Positions 1 to 7,249 are shown, numbered from the stretch's first letter. The stretch is DNA of 29,941 nt from Mollicutes bacterium (GCA_003551455.1 PUMR01000059.1:1-29941); one strand, 5' to 3'. The notes: generated from the letters alone by a model not told the origin. A program made the numbers and translations.

Positions 1-50
1 CCTCACATTCAGCTTGGAAGGCTGAGGTTCTACCATTAAACTACACCCGC
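1..50 (-). tRNA. tRNA-Gly (anticodon UCC), 3' end cut off by window edge
   Basis: Read on the minus strand, the segment begins with acceptor arm GCGGGTG at position 50, followed by a D-arm with GTTTAATGGTAGAAC and an anticodon stem-loop TCAGC-CTTCCAA-GCTGA. The loop gives anticodon UCC, so it decodes GGA/GGG glycine codons. The variable region ATGTG and the start of the T-arm follow, and the window then ends. The remaining T-arm, 3' acceptor strand and any encoded CCA lie outside. It stands alone downstream of rsmH, with its own promoter between the two. Confidence 0.93.
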
Positions 51-69
51 CCTTTGTCCAAGCGCTCAT

Positions 70-99
70 ATGATACCATGAACCGCGCGAGACTGTCAA
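70..99 (-). promoter_or_regulatory. Promoter of tRNA-Gly, overlapping the rsmH stop codon
   Basis: On the minus strand there is a perfect -35 TTGACA (99-94), an 18-bp spacer and a -10 TATCAT (75-70) preceded by TGG, an extended -10. The expected start near 63 lies about 13 nt before the tRNA. The TGA stop of rsmH (98-96) lies inside the -35 hexamer. Confidence 0.7.
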
Positions 100-1043
100 G
101 CCTCACACGAAGGGTTTTTCTCTTTCGGAAAGCGCCCGAGTACGCGCATCTTGGCACTTTTCGCGCGGGGATTCTCTTCCGTTTCCGCAGGCGTCGGGCG
201 GATGACTTTCTTGTGCACCAGGAAGTAGTCCGGCTCCTCTTTCGGCATGGTGGGCAGTCCCTCGGGGTGGGACACGGTGGCGGCCTCCTTGAAAAGACGC
301 TTCACGATCTTGTCCTCCAAAGAATGGAAGCTGATGACGACGATCCTCCCCCCCGGCTTCAACATGTCGATCGCGTCCGCCAAACTCTCCTCCAAGGCCG
401 CGAGTTCATCGTTCACCGCGATCCGCAAAGCCTGGAAGGTCCGCTTTGCGGGATGTCCGGGAGAATGGAGCGCCTTCGCCGGCATGGCGGCCTTGATCGC
501 ATCCACCAATTCGAGCGTGGTGGAAAAGGGTTTCTCGCGGCGCCGCCTGACGATCTCTTTGGCGATCCTCGGGGCGAAACGCTCCTCGCCGTATGCATAG
601 AGGATCCTTTTGAGTTCACGCTCATCCCGGGTGTTCACGATATCTTCCGCGGTCAAAGACGCGCTTTCGTCCATGCGCATGTCCAAGGGGCCGTCGAAAC
701 GGTAGCTGAAACCGCGGGCGGCGTCATCGAAATGGAAACTCGAGACCCCGAGGTCGTAGAGGACACCGTCGACAGCCTCCACGCCCTCTTTCGCCAAGGT
801 GGCGCGAAGGTGACGGAAGTTCGCTTTGACGGGGACGAAAGCTTCATGGCCCCCGAGTCTCTCCTGGGCCCTGCCCATGGCTTGGGCATCCTGGTCGAGA
901 CCATAGAGACGTCCACCGGAAAGCTCTCGGATAATCGCTTCCGCGTGGGAGGCGCCGCCCAGGGTGCAATCCACATAGGTCCCCCGGGGACGGATGGCGA
1001 GGTGGCGGATCGCTTCTTCGAAAAGGACGGGTTTGTGCTCCAT
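96..1043 (-). CDS. rsmH: 16S rRNA (cytosine-1402-N4)-methyltransferase RsmH
   Basis: RsmH (MraW) is a SAM-dependent enzyme that methylates N4 of C1402 in the decoding centre of 16S rRNA. The 315-residue protein starts MEHKPVLFEEAI, the usual N-terminus. It carries the SAM-binding segment YVDCTLGGASHAEAI near residues 24-38, then LYGLDQD, the AVNDELAALEE helix, and the late ISFHSLEDKIVK motif. I chose the ATG at 1043 because AAAGGA lies about 10 nt upstream and the family begins there; the frame stays open to 1100 without a ribosome site. It follows rpmF by 57 nt, with a weak hairpin between. In Bacillus rsmH sits in the division/cell-wall cluster after mraZ and before ftsL; neither is present here. 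The family is clear. Confidence 0.97.
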   Translation of the reverse strand: MEHKPVLFEEAIRHLAIRPRGTYVDCTLGGASHAEAIIRELSGGRLYGLDQDAQAMGRAQERLGGHEAFVPVKANFRHLRATLAKEGVEAVDGVLYDLGVSSFHFDDAARGFSYRFDGPLDMRMDESASLTAEDIVNTRDERELKRILYAYGEERFAPRIAKEIVRRRREKPFSTTLELVDAIKAAMPAKALHSPGHPAKRTFQALRIAVNDELAALEESLADAIDMLKPGGRIVVISFHSLEDKIVKRLFKEAATVSHPEGLPTMPKEEPDYFLVHKKVIRPTPAETEENPRAKSAKMRVLGRFPKEKNPSCEA

Positions 1044-1060
1044 GGCGGACGTTCCTTTCA

Positions 1061-1090
1061 TATAAAAGAAAAACGCTTGGAAAAGCGCTT
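1061..1090 (-). terminator. Weak hairpin with T-tract between rpmF and rsmH (attenuator-like)
   Basis: On the minus strand AAGCGCTT (1090-1083), loop TTCC and AAGCGTTT (1078-1071) form about 8 pairs including one G-U. A T-rich stretch TTTTTCTTTT runs into 1061. It looks like a weak intrinsic terminator that would let part of the yceD-rpmF transcript continue into rsmH. No separate rsmH promoter is obvious in the gap. Confidence 0.4.
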
Positions 1091-1100
1091 CTTTCGACAC

Positions 1101-1325
1101 CTACTCCTTGGTTTCACCGGATTCGGCATCAACGGTTTCTTCTGTCTCTTTCTCTTTGATGACTTCGCGACCTTTGTAGTGGCCGCAGGATTTGCAGACG
1201 CGGTGGCTCAGTTTCATCTCGCCACAATTCTCGCAAACGACCATGCCGGGCATGTGGAGTTTGTAATGGGTACGGCGTTTGCGTTTCCGCGTCTTCGAGG
1301 TCCTTCTTTGCGGAACGACAGGCAT
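1101..1325 (-). CDS. rpmF: Large-subunit ribosomal protein L32
   Basis: L32 is a small zinc-ribbon protein of the 50S subunit. The 74-residue product starts [18 protein letters not shown], the standard basic N-terminus. It has the four-cysteine zinc ribbon CENC (31-34) and CKSC (44-47), the zinc-retaining form. The ATG at 1325 is fixed by TTAGGAGG seven bases upstream; this ribosome site overlaps the stop codon of yceD, so the two are translationally linked. Bacterial L32 is usually about 57-60 residues. Here an acidic tail of roughly 18 residues, rich in Glu and Thr, follows the ordinary end. The yceD-rpmF pair is conserved widely among bacteria. Confidence 0.97.
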   Translation of the reverse strand: MPVVPQRRTSKTRKRKRRTHYKLHMPGMVVCENCGEMKLSHRVCKSCGHYKGREVIKEKETEETVDAESGETKE

Positions 1326-1336
1326 TTCGTGGCCTC

Positions 1337-1813
1337 CTAACTTTTGTACTTCTCGAGTTCTTTGAGTTCGGGACGCGTACGTTTCTTCTTCTTGTCCCAT
1401 TCCTCGCTCGAGGGGAAGCGTTCATCATCCACGTGGTCGGGATGGATGACCCGCATCGGTTTTTCCAAATATATATTAGACCATATCACGGGCAATAAGT
1501 CAATAGTGATTCCCTCGATCTGACGGTATTCGTCCTTCTCGTCATGCGAAAATGTCTCGACGACAGTGAAGTCGAGGTCGAGGTCGACGGGTTTCAGCGT
1601 CCGGGCACAGGCGACGGTGAGGGTCGCCTTGATCGCGAGGTCGAAATGATAGTACTCGTCGTTCTCTATGTCGATTTCGCCCTTGACGAGCGCCGAAGAC
1701 ACGGACAGGATGTCTTCGTCTTCGGGAAGGAAGTCGCTGACATCGACCGTGGTCTCGAATGTGGGTTCTTGATGAAACTTCTTTTTCAGTTCGTCGACGG
1801 TGAATTTCATCAT
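1337..1813 (-). CDS. yceD: DUF177/YceD-family protein (YlbN), 23S rRNA/L32-associated factor
   Basis: The 158-residue protein has the DUF177 layout: an acidic N-terminal half, then [16 protein letters not shown] around residues 69-84, and an acidic middle before the segment [21 protein letters not shown]. In many members the core motif is C-x-R-C; the second cysteine is absent here (CART). YceD homologues are linked genetically to 23S rRNA accumulation and are nearly always cotranscribed with rpmF, as here with an 11-nt gap. Start ATG at 1813 follows GGGGGGTGAG; a second ATG is adjacent at 1810. The exact molecular role is not settled for the family. Confidence 0.92.
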   Translation of the reverse strand: MMKFTVDELKKKFHQEPTFETTVDVSDFLPEDEDILSVSSALVKGEIDIENDEYYHFDLAIKATLTVACARTLKPVDLDLDFTVVETFSHDEKDEYRQIEGITIDLLPVIWSNIYLEKPMRVIHPDHVDDERFPSSEEWDKKKKRTRPELKELEKYKS

Positions 1814-1842
1814 GGTCTCACCCCCCGAGGGATACGCCTACG

Positions 1843-1871
1843 ATTATAGGTTCTATTGAACGGAAAGTCAA
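1843..1871 (-). promoter_or_regulatory. Promoter of yceD-rpmF(-rsmH)
   Basis: Minus-strand -35 TTGACT (1871-1866), 17-bp spacer and -10 TATAAT (1848-1843). The expected start near 1836 gives a leader of about 23 nt. It overlaps the oppositely directed tmcAL promoter. Confidence 0.8.
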
Positions 1872-1885
1872 ACATAAGGTATAAT
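1856..1885 (+). promoter_or_regulatory. Promoter of tmcAL
   Basis: Plus-strand -35 TTGAAC (1856-1861), 18-bp spacer and -10 TATAAT (1880-1885). The expected start is near 1892. Its -35 lies between the -35 and -10 of the divergent yceD promoter, so polymerase should occupy only one at a time. Confidence 0.75.
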
Positions 1886-1910
1886 GAAAGCCATGAAAGG
1901 AGTGGCCGCC

Positions 1911-3056
1911 ATGAAGGCTCTCGGTGTTGTCGTGGAATACAACCCCTTGCATCATGGGCACATCTATCATCTGGAGAAGGCCAAGGAACTCGCGGAGGCC
2001 GATATCGTCATCGCCGCCATGAGCGGCAATGTCGTCCAGCGGGGAGAATTCTCGCTCACCGACAAGTTCGCAAAGACCCATTGGGCGCTCGCGGCGGGCA
2101 TCGACCTCGTGGTGGAGATTCCCGGCGTCCTCGTGCTCCAGAATGCGGACCGGTTCGCCTTGAGTGCCGTCGACATCCTCGACAGCCTCGGGGCGGAAGA
2201 GATCGTTTTCGGCAGCGAGTCGGGCGATATCGAACGACTGCGGTTCATCGCCGAACTCCTCCGGACCGATGCCTACAGTGCGGCCTTGAAGGTCCATCTC
2301 GAAAACGGGGAGAGTTTTCCTTCGAGCGCCGAGAACGCGCTGAAGGAACTCACGGGCACGAGTCTCGCGCTGAGTCCCAACGACATGCTCGGCATCCAGT
2401 ACCTGCAAGCCATCCACCATCTCGAAAGCGATATGCGGGCTCGTGTAGTGCGGAGGATCGCCGCGGGCTATCATGACGAGTTCGACGAGAAGAAAGACAT
2501 CCAGAGCGCGAGCGCCATCCGCAAACGGCTGCTCGAAGGGGGCGCCTATGCCGAAAGCGTCCCGCCGTACGTGCGCTCGTCTTTGGAAAAGCAGACACCT
2601 CTCCATTGGGAGAAAGCCGCGCACCTCCTATCGTATCGCTTGCATCTTCATACTTCTTCTTCCTTGCAAGAGGTCTTCTCGTTCGAAGAGGGGCTCGAGA
2701 ACCTCTTCTTGAAGAACCGGGATTTCCGTAGTTTCTCCGACTTCTTGGCGGGCATTGCGACGAAGCGCTACACGCAATCGAAAATCAAGCGGTCGGCGAT
2801 GCACGCTCTATTGGATGTGCAAAAGGACGACATCGACACCTTCCGCACTCCCTATCTCCGCATCCTCGGCATGAGTGAAAAGGGTAGGTCGCATCTCGGC
2901 GCAATCAAGAAGGGTCTCGGCATCCCCCTCTTGACAAAAATCCGGCGGGAGAGACACCCCTACCTCGATCTCGACCTCCGGATCTCAAGAATCTATGGAC
3001 TCCTCGCCGCAACGGACATCTACAAACAGGAGTTCGACCCGGTGATTTGCGGATAG
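1911..3056 (+). CDS. tmcAL: tRNA(Met) cytidine acetate ligase TmcAL (YlbM family)
   Basis: TmcAL activates acetate with ATP and makes N4-acetylcytidine at the wobble base of elongator tRNA-Met. The 381-residue protein opens MKALGVVVEYNPLHHGHIYHL, in which the HxGH nucleotidyltransferase-like signature is plain. It continues with the conserved VIAAMSGNVVQRGEFSLTDK. The B. subtilis protein is slightly longer (about 415). I chose ATG 1911 because AAAGGAG stands eight bases upstream and the conserved sequence starts there. In-frame ATGs at 1884 and 1893 also exist; 1893 would lie within a base or two of the predicted mRNA start, so a leaderless longer form cannot be excluded. Divergence from ylbN-rpmF matches the Bacillus arrangement. 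Confidence 0.95.
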   Translation: MKALGVVVEYNPLHHGHIYHLEKAKELAEADIVIAAMSGNVVQRGEFSLTDKFAKTHWALAAGIDLVVEIPGVLVLQNADRFALSAVDILDSLGAEEIVFGSESGDIERLRFIAELLRTDAYSAALKVHLENGESFPSSAENALKELTGTSLALSPNDMLGIQYLQAIHHLESDMRARVVRRIAAGYHDEFDEKKDIQSASAIRKRLLEGGAYAESVPPYVRSSLEKQTPLHWEKAAHLLSYRLHLHTSSSLQEVFSFEEGLENLFLKNRDFRSFSDFLAGIATKRYTQSKIKRSAMHALLDVQKDDIDTFRTPYLRILGMSEKGRSHLGAIKKGLGIPLLTKIRRERHPYLDLDLRISRIYGLLAATDIYKQEFDPVICG

Positions 3057-3064
3057 TGTCTCAT

Positions 3065-3093
3065 TTGCGAAATGATGCGCTTTACCCTATAAT
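3065..3093 (+). promoter_or_regulatory. Promoter of mrp
   Basis: Plus-strand -35 TTGCGA (3065-3070), 17-bp spacer and -10 TATAAT (3088-3093) in the 54-nt gap after tmcAL. The expected start at about 3100 falls on the GGTGAT that also acts as ribosome site. Confidence 0.7.
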
Positions 3094-3110
3094 GGCCCTG
3101 GTGATGCCCA

Positions 3111-4124
3111 GTGAATGAAAAAGACAGAATCAAAGAGAGACTCTCCCTCATCAAGGATCCCACCAATGAACGCACACTCGGTGAGAACGAAGCGTTCAGG
3201 CACATCGGCCTCGATGACGAGAAACGCTCGGTCACCGTCCTCGTCGGCATCGCGAATGGGGACGACCAAACCGCCAAACAGAAACTCAAGCGGGAAATCG
3301 CGACCGTCCTCAAACGCGAGATGGGCTATGACGGTGTGAGCATCGACTTCGAGCCCCTGAAGAAAAAGGACAGCATCCTCGGGAAAGGCGAGAAGGTCAA
3401 ATACATCGGTGTCGCGAGCGGCAAGGGCGGTGTCGGGAAGTCGACCGTCGCGGCGAATCTCGCCTTGGCTCTCGCGCGCATCGGCAAGAAGGTCGGCCTC
3501 ATCGACGCCGACATCTATGGTGCGAACATGCCGGTGATCCTCGATATGCCCATCACGCCGCCGAAAAGCGATGCCGAAAAACGGATCGTGCCTTTTGCGA
3601 AACACGGCATCGAGGTCATCTCGACCCAGTTCTTCATGGATGAGGGGAAACCCCTCATGTGGCGGGGGCCGATGCTTTCGAAAATGTTGAACCACTTCTT
3701 CTATGATGTGGCCTGGGATGAGGACATCGAATACCTCATCATCGATCTGCCGCCCGGGACGGGCGATGTGGCGATCGACATCCAACGGCTCATCCCCGAA
3801 TGCCGCATGCTCATCGTGACGACACCGCATCCGAGCGCTTCCAGCGTCGCCGTGAAGGCCGGTTTCATGGCGAAAGAACTCAAGCACGACCTTCTCGGCG
3901 TCATCGAGAACATGAGCCATTTCGACCATCAGGGCGAGACGCTCCACATCTTCGGCAAGGGCGGCGGCGAAGCGGTCGCCGAGAAACTGAAAACGAGTCT
4001 CATCCAGAAGATTCCGATCGCCCAGCCGGAAAGCGGCCATCACAGTCTCTTCGGCATGGAAGAGGAGGTCGGCGTCATCTATCTCGGCCTCGCCAACAAA
4101 CTCGTCAAGACCCTCTCCTCGTGA
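3111..4124 (+). CDS. mrp: Mrp/NBP35-family P-loop ATPase, iron-sulfur cluster carrier (ApbC/SalA type)
   Basis: Mrp proteins are cytosolic dimeric ATPases that carry Fe-S clusters to apo-proteins; some Bacillus members (SalA) also act in gene regulation. Residues 1-80 form a MIP18/DUF59-type domain. From about residue 97 comes the P-loop domain with deviant Walker A SGKGGVGKST, then IDADIYGANMP, LIIDLPPGTGD and GVIENMSHF. The CxxC pair that many Mrp proteins carry just after ENMS is absent (ENMSHFDHQGETLHIFG), as I recall for several Bacilli homologues, so cluster transfer is uncertain. The start is a GTG at 3111, with GGTGAT at 3100; a five-codon ATG frame (3103-3117, including its stop) overlaps it. 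The transcription terminator begins inside the last codons. Confidence 0.94.
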   Translation: MNEKDRIKERLSLIKDPTNERTLGENEAFRHIGLDDEKRSVTVLVGIANGDDQTAKQKLKREIATVLKREMGYDGVSIDFEPLKKKDSILGKGEKVKYIGVASGKGGVGKSTVAANLALALARIGKKVGLIDADIYGANMPVILDMPITPPKSDAEKRIVPFAKHGIEVISTQFFMDEGKPLMWRGPMLSKMLNHFFYDVAWDEDIEYLIIDLPPGTGDVAIDIQRLIPECRMLIVTTPHPSASSVAVKAGFMAKELKHDLLGVIENMSHFDHQGETLHIFGKGGGEAVAEKLKTSLIQKIPIAQPESGHHSLFGMEEEVGVIYLGLANKLVKTLSS

Positions 4125-4138
4125 GCGGGTCTTTTTTT
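4107..4138 (+). terminator. Intrinsic terminator of mrp, overlapping its stop codon
   Basis: AAGACCC (4107-4113) pairs with GGGTCTT (4127-4133), with inner CTC/GAG pairing possible in the 13-nt loop, and seven Ts end at 4138. The 5' arm and the TGA stop (4122-4124) both lie within the element, so ribosomes finishing mrp could affect folding. Confidence 0.8.
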
Positions 4139-4147
4139 GTTTCCTCC

Positions 4148-4176
4148 TTCAAAAGCACAACCTAGTATTGTATAAT
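4148..4176 (+). promoter_or_regulatory. Promoter of the ABC-F gene
   Basis: Plus-strand -35 TTCAAA (4148-4153), 17-bp spacer and -10 TATAAT (4171-4176). The expected start near 4183 leaves a leader of about 32 nt. The -35 is weak, but the -10 is perfect and the position is right behind the mrp terminator. Confidence 0.6.
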
Positions 4177-4214
4177 AATCGGGAAGCAGTCCGAAAGGAA
4201 AGGAGGGGGCGGTC

Positions 4215-5756
4215 ATGAGCCTTCTCGCAGCCGAAGACATCCACTTTTCCTACGGCGACAAGACCATCTTCGCCCGCGCCGGCATCCGGCTCTTCGAAGG
4301 CGAGCACGCCGCCCTCGTCGGTCCGAACGGCTCCGGCAAGACGACGCTCTTGAAACTCTTGAATCAAGAATTGAAACCTGACAGCGGCCTCATCCGAAAA
4401 CACGGCAAGAAGCGCGTGGGCTATCTCGACCAATACGCCGAAATCGATCCCGCACGCAGTGTCGAGGATTATCTCGAAGAGGCCTATGCCGACCTCTTCG
4501 CAAAAGAAAGACGTTTGGAGGGCCTCTATGAAGAGGCCGCCAAAGCCGGCGCGGAAAGACAGGAGCGACTGCTCGTCCGGGCGGCCGCCTTGCAGGAAGA
4601 ACTCCTCGAGGCGAACTTCTATGGCGTAAAATCCCAAATCGGACGCATCCTCGGGGGTCTCGGCCTCGGGACGGACATCCTCGAAAGGCGTATCCGTCAG
4701 CTATCGGCTGGCATGCGGGCCCGTATCATTCTCGCCAAACTCCTGCTCGAGGAAGCCGACTTGTTGTTGCTCGATGAGCCCACGAACTTTCTCGACACCG
4801 AACACATCGAATGGTTGAAGAAGTTCCTGGCCGACTACCCGAAAGCCTTTCTCGTCGTCAGTCACCACGAAGACCTTTTACGAAGCGTCGCAAAGACGGT
4901 GCACGCCATCGAGAACACCCGCCTCGTCCGCTACAAGGGGGATTTCTCCTACTATCTCGCCGAGCGCTCATTGCGTCAGGGCCAACAGAAGAAGGCCTAC
5001 GAATCCCAGCAGAAGTTCATCAAACGCACTGAGGAGTTCATCGAGAAGAACATCGCCCGGGAGAAGACTTCCAAACGGGCCAAGAGCCGCCGGCGGATGT
5101 TGCAGAAGCTCGAAAGGGTGAGGCGCCCTTCGAAAGAGAGGACCTACCGTTTTCATTTTCCCGCCGGCGGAAGGACCGGCGAGAAGGTCCTCGTTGTGGA
5201 TGATTTGGTCATCGGTTATGAAGAGCCCCTTGTCGAGCCGTTGAACTGGACCGTGAACCGTGGAGAGAAAGTCGTCATCACTGGTGAGAACGGTATCGGG
5301 AAGACGACGTTCGTCCGCACCGTCCTTGAAGAGCTCCCTTCCCTTGATGGAACCTTCACTTGGATCGATTCCGCCAATATCGGCTACTTCGCCCAAGAAG
5401 AGAGCCTGCCGGGAGACCACACCCCTTTCACCTTCATCCGCGAACATCATCCCGATTTCACTCGCAAGGAGGTCATGGACCTCCTCGCGGCCCACGGCAT
5501 CGACAGGGAGATGGCCAGACGAAAAATCGCCACCCTCTCGGGCGGCGAACTCACCAAATTGCGCCTTTCGCTCCTCCGGCACGTTAAAGCCAACGTCCTC
5601 GTCCTCGACGAGCCCACGAACCATCTGGATTTCAAGGCGAAAGAGGCGCTTTTCGAGGCTTTGGAGGATTATCGGGGAACCCTCATCCTCGTCTCCCACG
5701 AAAAAGCGTTCTATGAAAGGATCTGCGATTACGAGATCACCTTGTCCACTGAATGA
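4215..5756 (+). CDS. ABC-F family ATPase (YfmM/Uup-like), ribosome-associated
   Basis: The 513-residue protein has two ABC ATPase domains and no membrane segment, the mark of ABC-F proteins that act on the ribosome E site. Domain 1 has Walker A GPNGSGKTT (36-44), signature LSAGMRAR and Walker B LLLLDEPTNFLD. Domain 2 has GENGIGKTT, LSGGELTKLRL and VLVLDEPTNHLD. Between them lies a basic, coiled linker of about 100 residues (RTEEFIEKNIAREKTSKRAK ...) where the P-site tRNA interaction motif belongs. The first signature has Ala for the second Gly. Length and the VGYLDQ segment resemble B. subtilis YfmM. It could be a housekeeping translation factor or an antibiotic-protection protein; sequence alone does not decide. 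Start ATG 4215 follows AAAGGAGG. Confidence 0.93.
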   Translation: MSLLAAEDIHFSYGDKTIFARAGIRLFEGEHAALVGPNGSGKTTLLKLLNQELKPDSGLIRKHGKKRVGYLDQYAEIDPARSVEDYLEEAYADLFAKERRLEGLYEEAAKAGAERQERLLVRAAALQEELLEANFYGVKSQIGRILGGLGLGTDILERRIRQLSAGMRARIILAKLLLEEADLLLLDEPTNFLDTEHIEWLKKFLADYPKAFLVVSHHEDLLRSVAKTVHAIENTRLVRYKGDFSYYLAERSLRQGQQKKAYESQQKFIKRTEEFIEKNIAREKTSKRAKSRRRMLQKLERVRRPSKERTYRFHFPAGGRTGEKVLVVDDLVIGYEEPLVEPLNWTVNRGEKVVITGENGIGKTTFVRTVLEELPSLDGTFTWIDSANIGYFAQEESLPGDHTPFTFIREHHPDFTRKEVMDLLAAHGIDREMARRKIATLSGGELTKLRLSLLRHVKANVLVLDEPTNHLDFKAKEALFEALEDYRGTLILVSHEKAFYERICDYEITLSTE

Positions 5757-5757
5757 A

Positions 5758-5789
5758 AAGTCCCCTTGCACCGGAGTGCAAGGGGACTT
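5758..5789. terminator. Bidirectional terminator between the ABC-F and MATE genes
   Basis: A perfect inverted repeat of 14 pairs, AAGTCCCCTTGCAC (5758-5771) and GTGCAAGGGGACTT (5776-5789), has a CGGA loop. On the minus strand it is followed by TTTTC, on the plus strand by a weaker CTTCTTCG tract. It lies between the convergent stops at 5756 and 5795 and can serve both transcripts. Confidence 0.88.
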
Positions 5790-5794
5790 CTTCG

Positions 5795-7192
5795 TCAAGC
5801 GATCTTTTGTTTGAGGGTGTGCATCTCATAGAGGTGCACAGCCAGGGATCCCCCGCCGGCGAGCAAGTCCGAGGCCACGAACGCGAACCAGACACCGATG
5901 ACATCACCCGCAAGATATGTGAACAGGAAAGCGAGCGGGATGAAAAGGAAGAACTGCCTGGACAATGCGACAAAGAAGGCGCGCAATGCATAGCCCATGG
6001 CTTGATAGACGGCCGACAGGAGGATCTGGAAACTGATCATGGCGAAACCGGCGGCGACGATGCGGAAGGCGCGACTGCCTTCCGTGATGAAAATCTCGTG
6101 TAGCCCCGGATCCGTGGCGTCTTCGGGACTGAACAACAAAAAGAGCGGTCGGGCGAACACGATGACGAGGACGGACATGAAAAGGAAGTAGCCGAAGACG
6201 AGCTTCGTCGCGAACGAGAGGACGTCCATGAGCCGTTTGTAAAAGCGGGCGCCGAAGTTGAAGCCGACAATCGGCTGCAACCCCTGCACAAGACCGAAAC
6301 CGGGAAGCAGCGTGAACATCGTCATACGGGTGATGACTCCATAGATCGAGATGTAGATTTCGGGATTCACGGTCTCGTAGTGCCTTATGAGGTTGTTCAC
6401 GATGATGACGAGAATCGCACCGAGAGAGTTTCTGACGAATGTCGGCGCGCCGACGGCGAGCATCTCTTTGGCGACTTGGAAGTCGACCTTGTACAACGTC
6501 CTGAGACGTATCACGAGCGCGCTTTCCGGTCTCATGGCGCGGGAGAAGACATAGATGAAGGAAGCCGTTTTCGAGATGGCGGTGGCGATCGCCGCTCCGC
6601 GGACACCGAGGCCGAAGCCGAAATCGAAGATGAGAAAGGGGTCGAGCACGATATTCAGACCGGCCCCGATCAGAAGCGAGATCATCGCGATATTCGGTCT
6701 GCCTTCCGCCCGGGTCAGATTGTTCAGGATGATGGAGAGGGAGAAGGGCGGGAGCGCGACCAGGATGAAGACCAGATATTCCCTGGCGTAGTCGATGTTG
6801 CCGGCGGTCGCACCGAAGAACACGAGCAGAGGCTCCAAGAAGATATACGTCACCAAGGAGATGGCGACCGATAGGACAAGGCCCAAGAAGAGCGCGGTGT
6901 TCACGGTGCGCACCATGGTCTCTTTATCGTCCCTGCCGTATGCCCTCGAGAAGACGGAGGCGCTGCCGATGCCGATCATGATGCCGATCGCCAACACGAT
7001 CATCTGCACGGGAAAAGCGATCGACAAGGCGCCGATCGCGATGGTATCCACAGCTCTTCCGATGAAGATCGTGTCGACCAGGTTGTAGATGGCGTTCGCC
7101 ATCATGGCGATGATGGCGGGTATCGACAGTTTGACGAGCAGCTTGCGCACGTCCATGTTGCCCAACATTCTGCTTCGTTGTTCCGTGTTCAT
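5795..7192 (-). CDS. MATE-family multidrug/toxin exporter
   Basis: The 465-residue protein is hydrophobic throughout, with about 12 predicted membrane spans in two similar halves, the MATE layout. It opens NTEQRSRMLGNMDVRKLLVKLSIPAIIAMM; the segment IYNLVDTIFIGRAV and the second-half PGFGLVQGLQPIVGFNFGA are characteristic. MATE proteins expel cationic drugs or metabolites using Na+ or H+ gradients; the substrate is not readable here. An in-frame GTG at 7201 exists, but GGGGTGG five bases before the ATG at 7192 favours the latter. It lies immediately downstream of the XRE regulator gene, in the same direction but with its own strong promoter. Confidence 0.94.
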   Translation of the reverse strand: MNTEQRSRMLGNMDVRKLLVKLSIPAIIAMMANAIYNLVDTIFIGRAVDTIAIGALSIAFPVQMIVLAIGIMIGIGSASVFSRAYGRDDKETMVRTVNTALFLGLVLSVAISLVTYIFLEPLLVFFGATAGNIDYAREYLVFILVALPPFSLSIILNNLTRAEGRPNIAMISLLIGAGLNIVLDPFLIFDFGFGLGVRGAAIATAISKTASFIYVFSRAMRPESALVIRLRTLYKVDFQVAKEMLAVGAPTFVRNSLGAILVIIVNNLIRHYETVNPEIYISIYGVITRMTMFTLLPGFGLVQGLQPIVGFNFGARFYKRLMDVLSFATKLVFGYFLFMSVLVIVFARPLFLLFSPEDATDPGLHEIFITEGSRAFRIVAAGFAMISFQILLSAVYQAMGYALRAFFVALSRQFFLFIPLAFLFTYLAGDVIGVWFAFVASDLLAGGGSLAVHLYEMHTLKQKIA

Positions 7193-7221
7193 GACAACCA
7201 CCCCGATGCAATCACGTGACC

Positions 7222-7249
7222 ATTATAACACGTTTCCGTGCCTTGTCGA
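7222..7249 (-). promoter_or_regulatory. Promoter of the MATE gene
   Basis: Minus-strand -35 TCGACA (7249-7244), 16-bp spacer and -10 TATAAT (7227-7222) preceded by TGT (extended -10). It fits in the 59 nt between the regulator stop (7252) and the MATE start. The spacer holds a CACG-TTTC-CGTG palindrome. Confidence 0.72.
7230..7241. promoter_or_regulatory. Candidate operator in the MATE promoter spacer
   Basis: The perfect palindrome CACG-TTTC-CGTG lies between the -35 and -10 boxes, a position suited to repression. Part of it (GTTTCCGTG) resembles GTTGTCCGTG at 8539-8548, around the predicted start site of the adjacent XRE regulator gene. The similarity is short, and binding by that regulator is inference. 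Confidence 0.3.

Noticed and set aside
54..1340. A long plus-strand open frame (428 codons) opposite rsmH and rpmF
   Set aside because: It is antisense to two well-recognised genes, is rich in Arg, Gly and Asp-type shadow composition and has no family match or ribosome site. Similar long antisense frames at 7216-8376, 10831-11922, 12071-13201 and 22823-23854 are rejected for the same reason; GC-rich coding DNA produces them.
3103..3117. A five-codon ATG frame (including its stop) overlapping the mrp start as a regulatory leader peptide
   Set aside because: It is very short, its ATG is part of the GGTGAT ribosome site, and there is no run of regulatory codons. It is probably chance.
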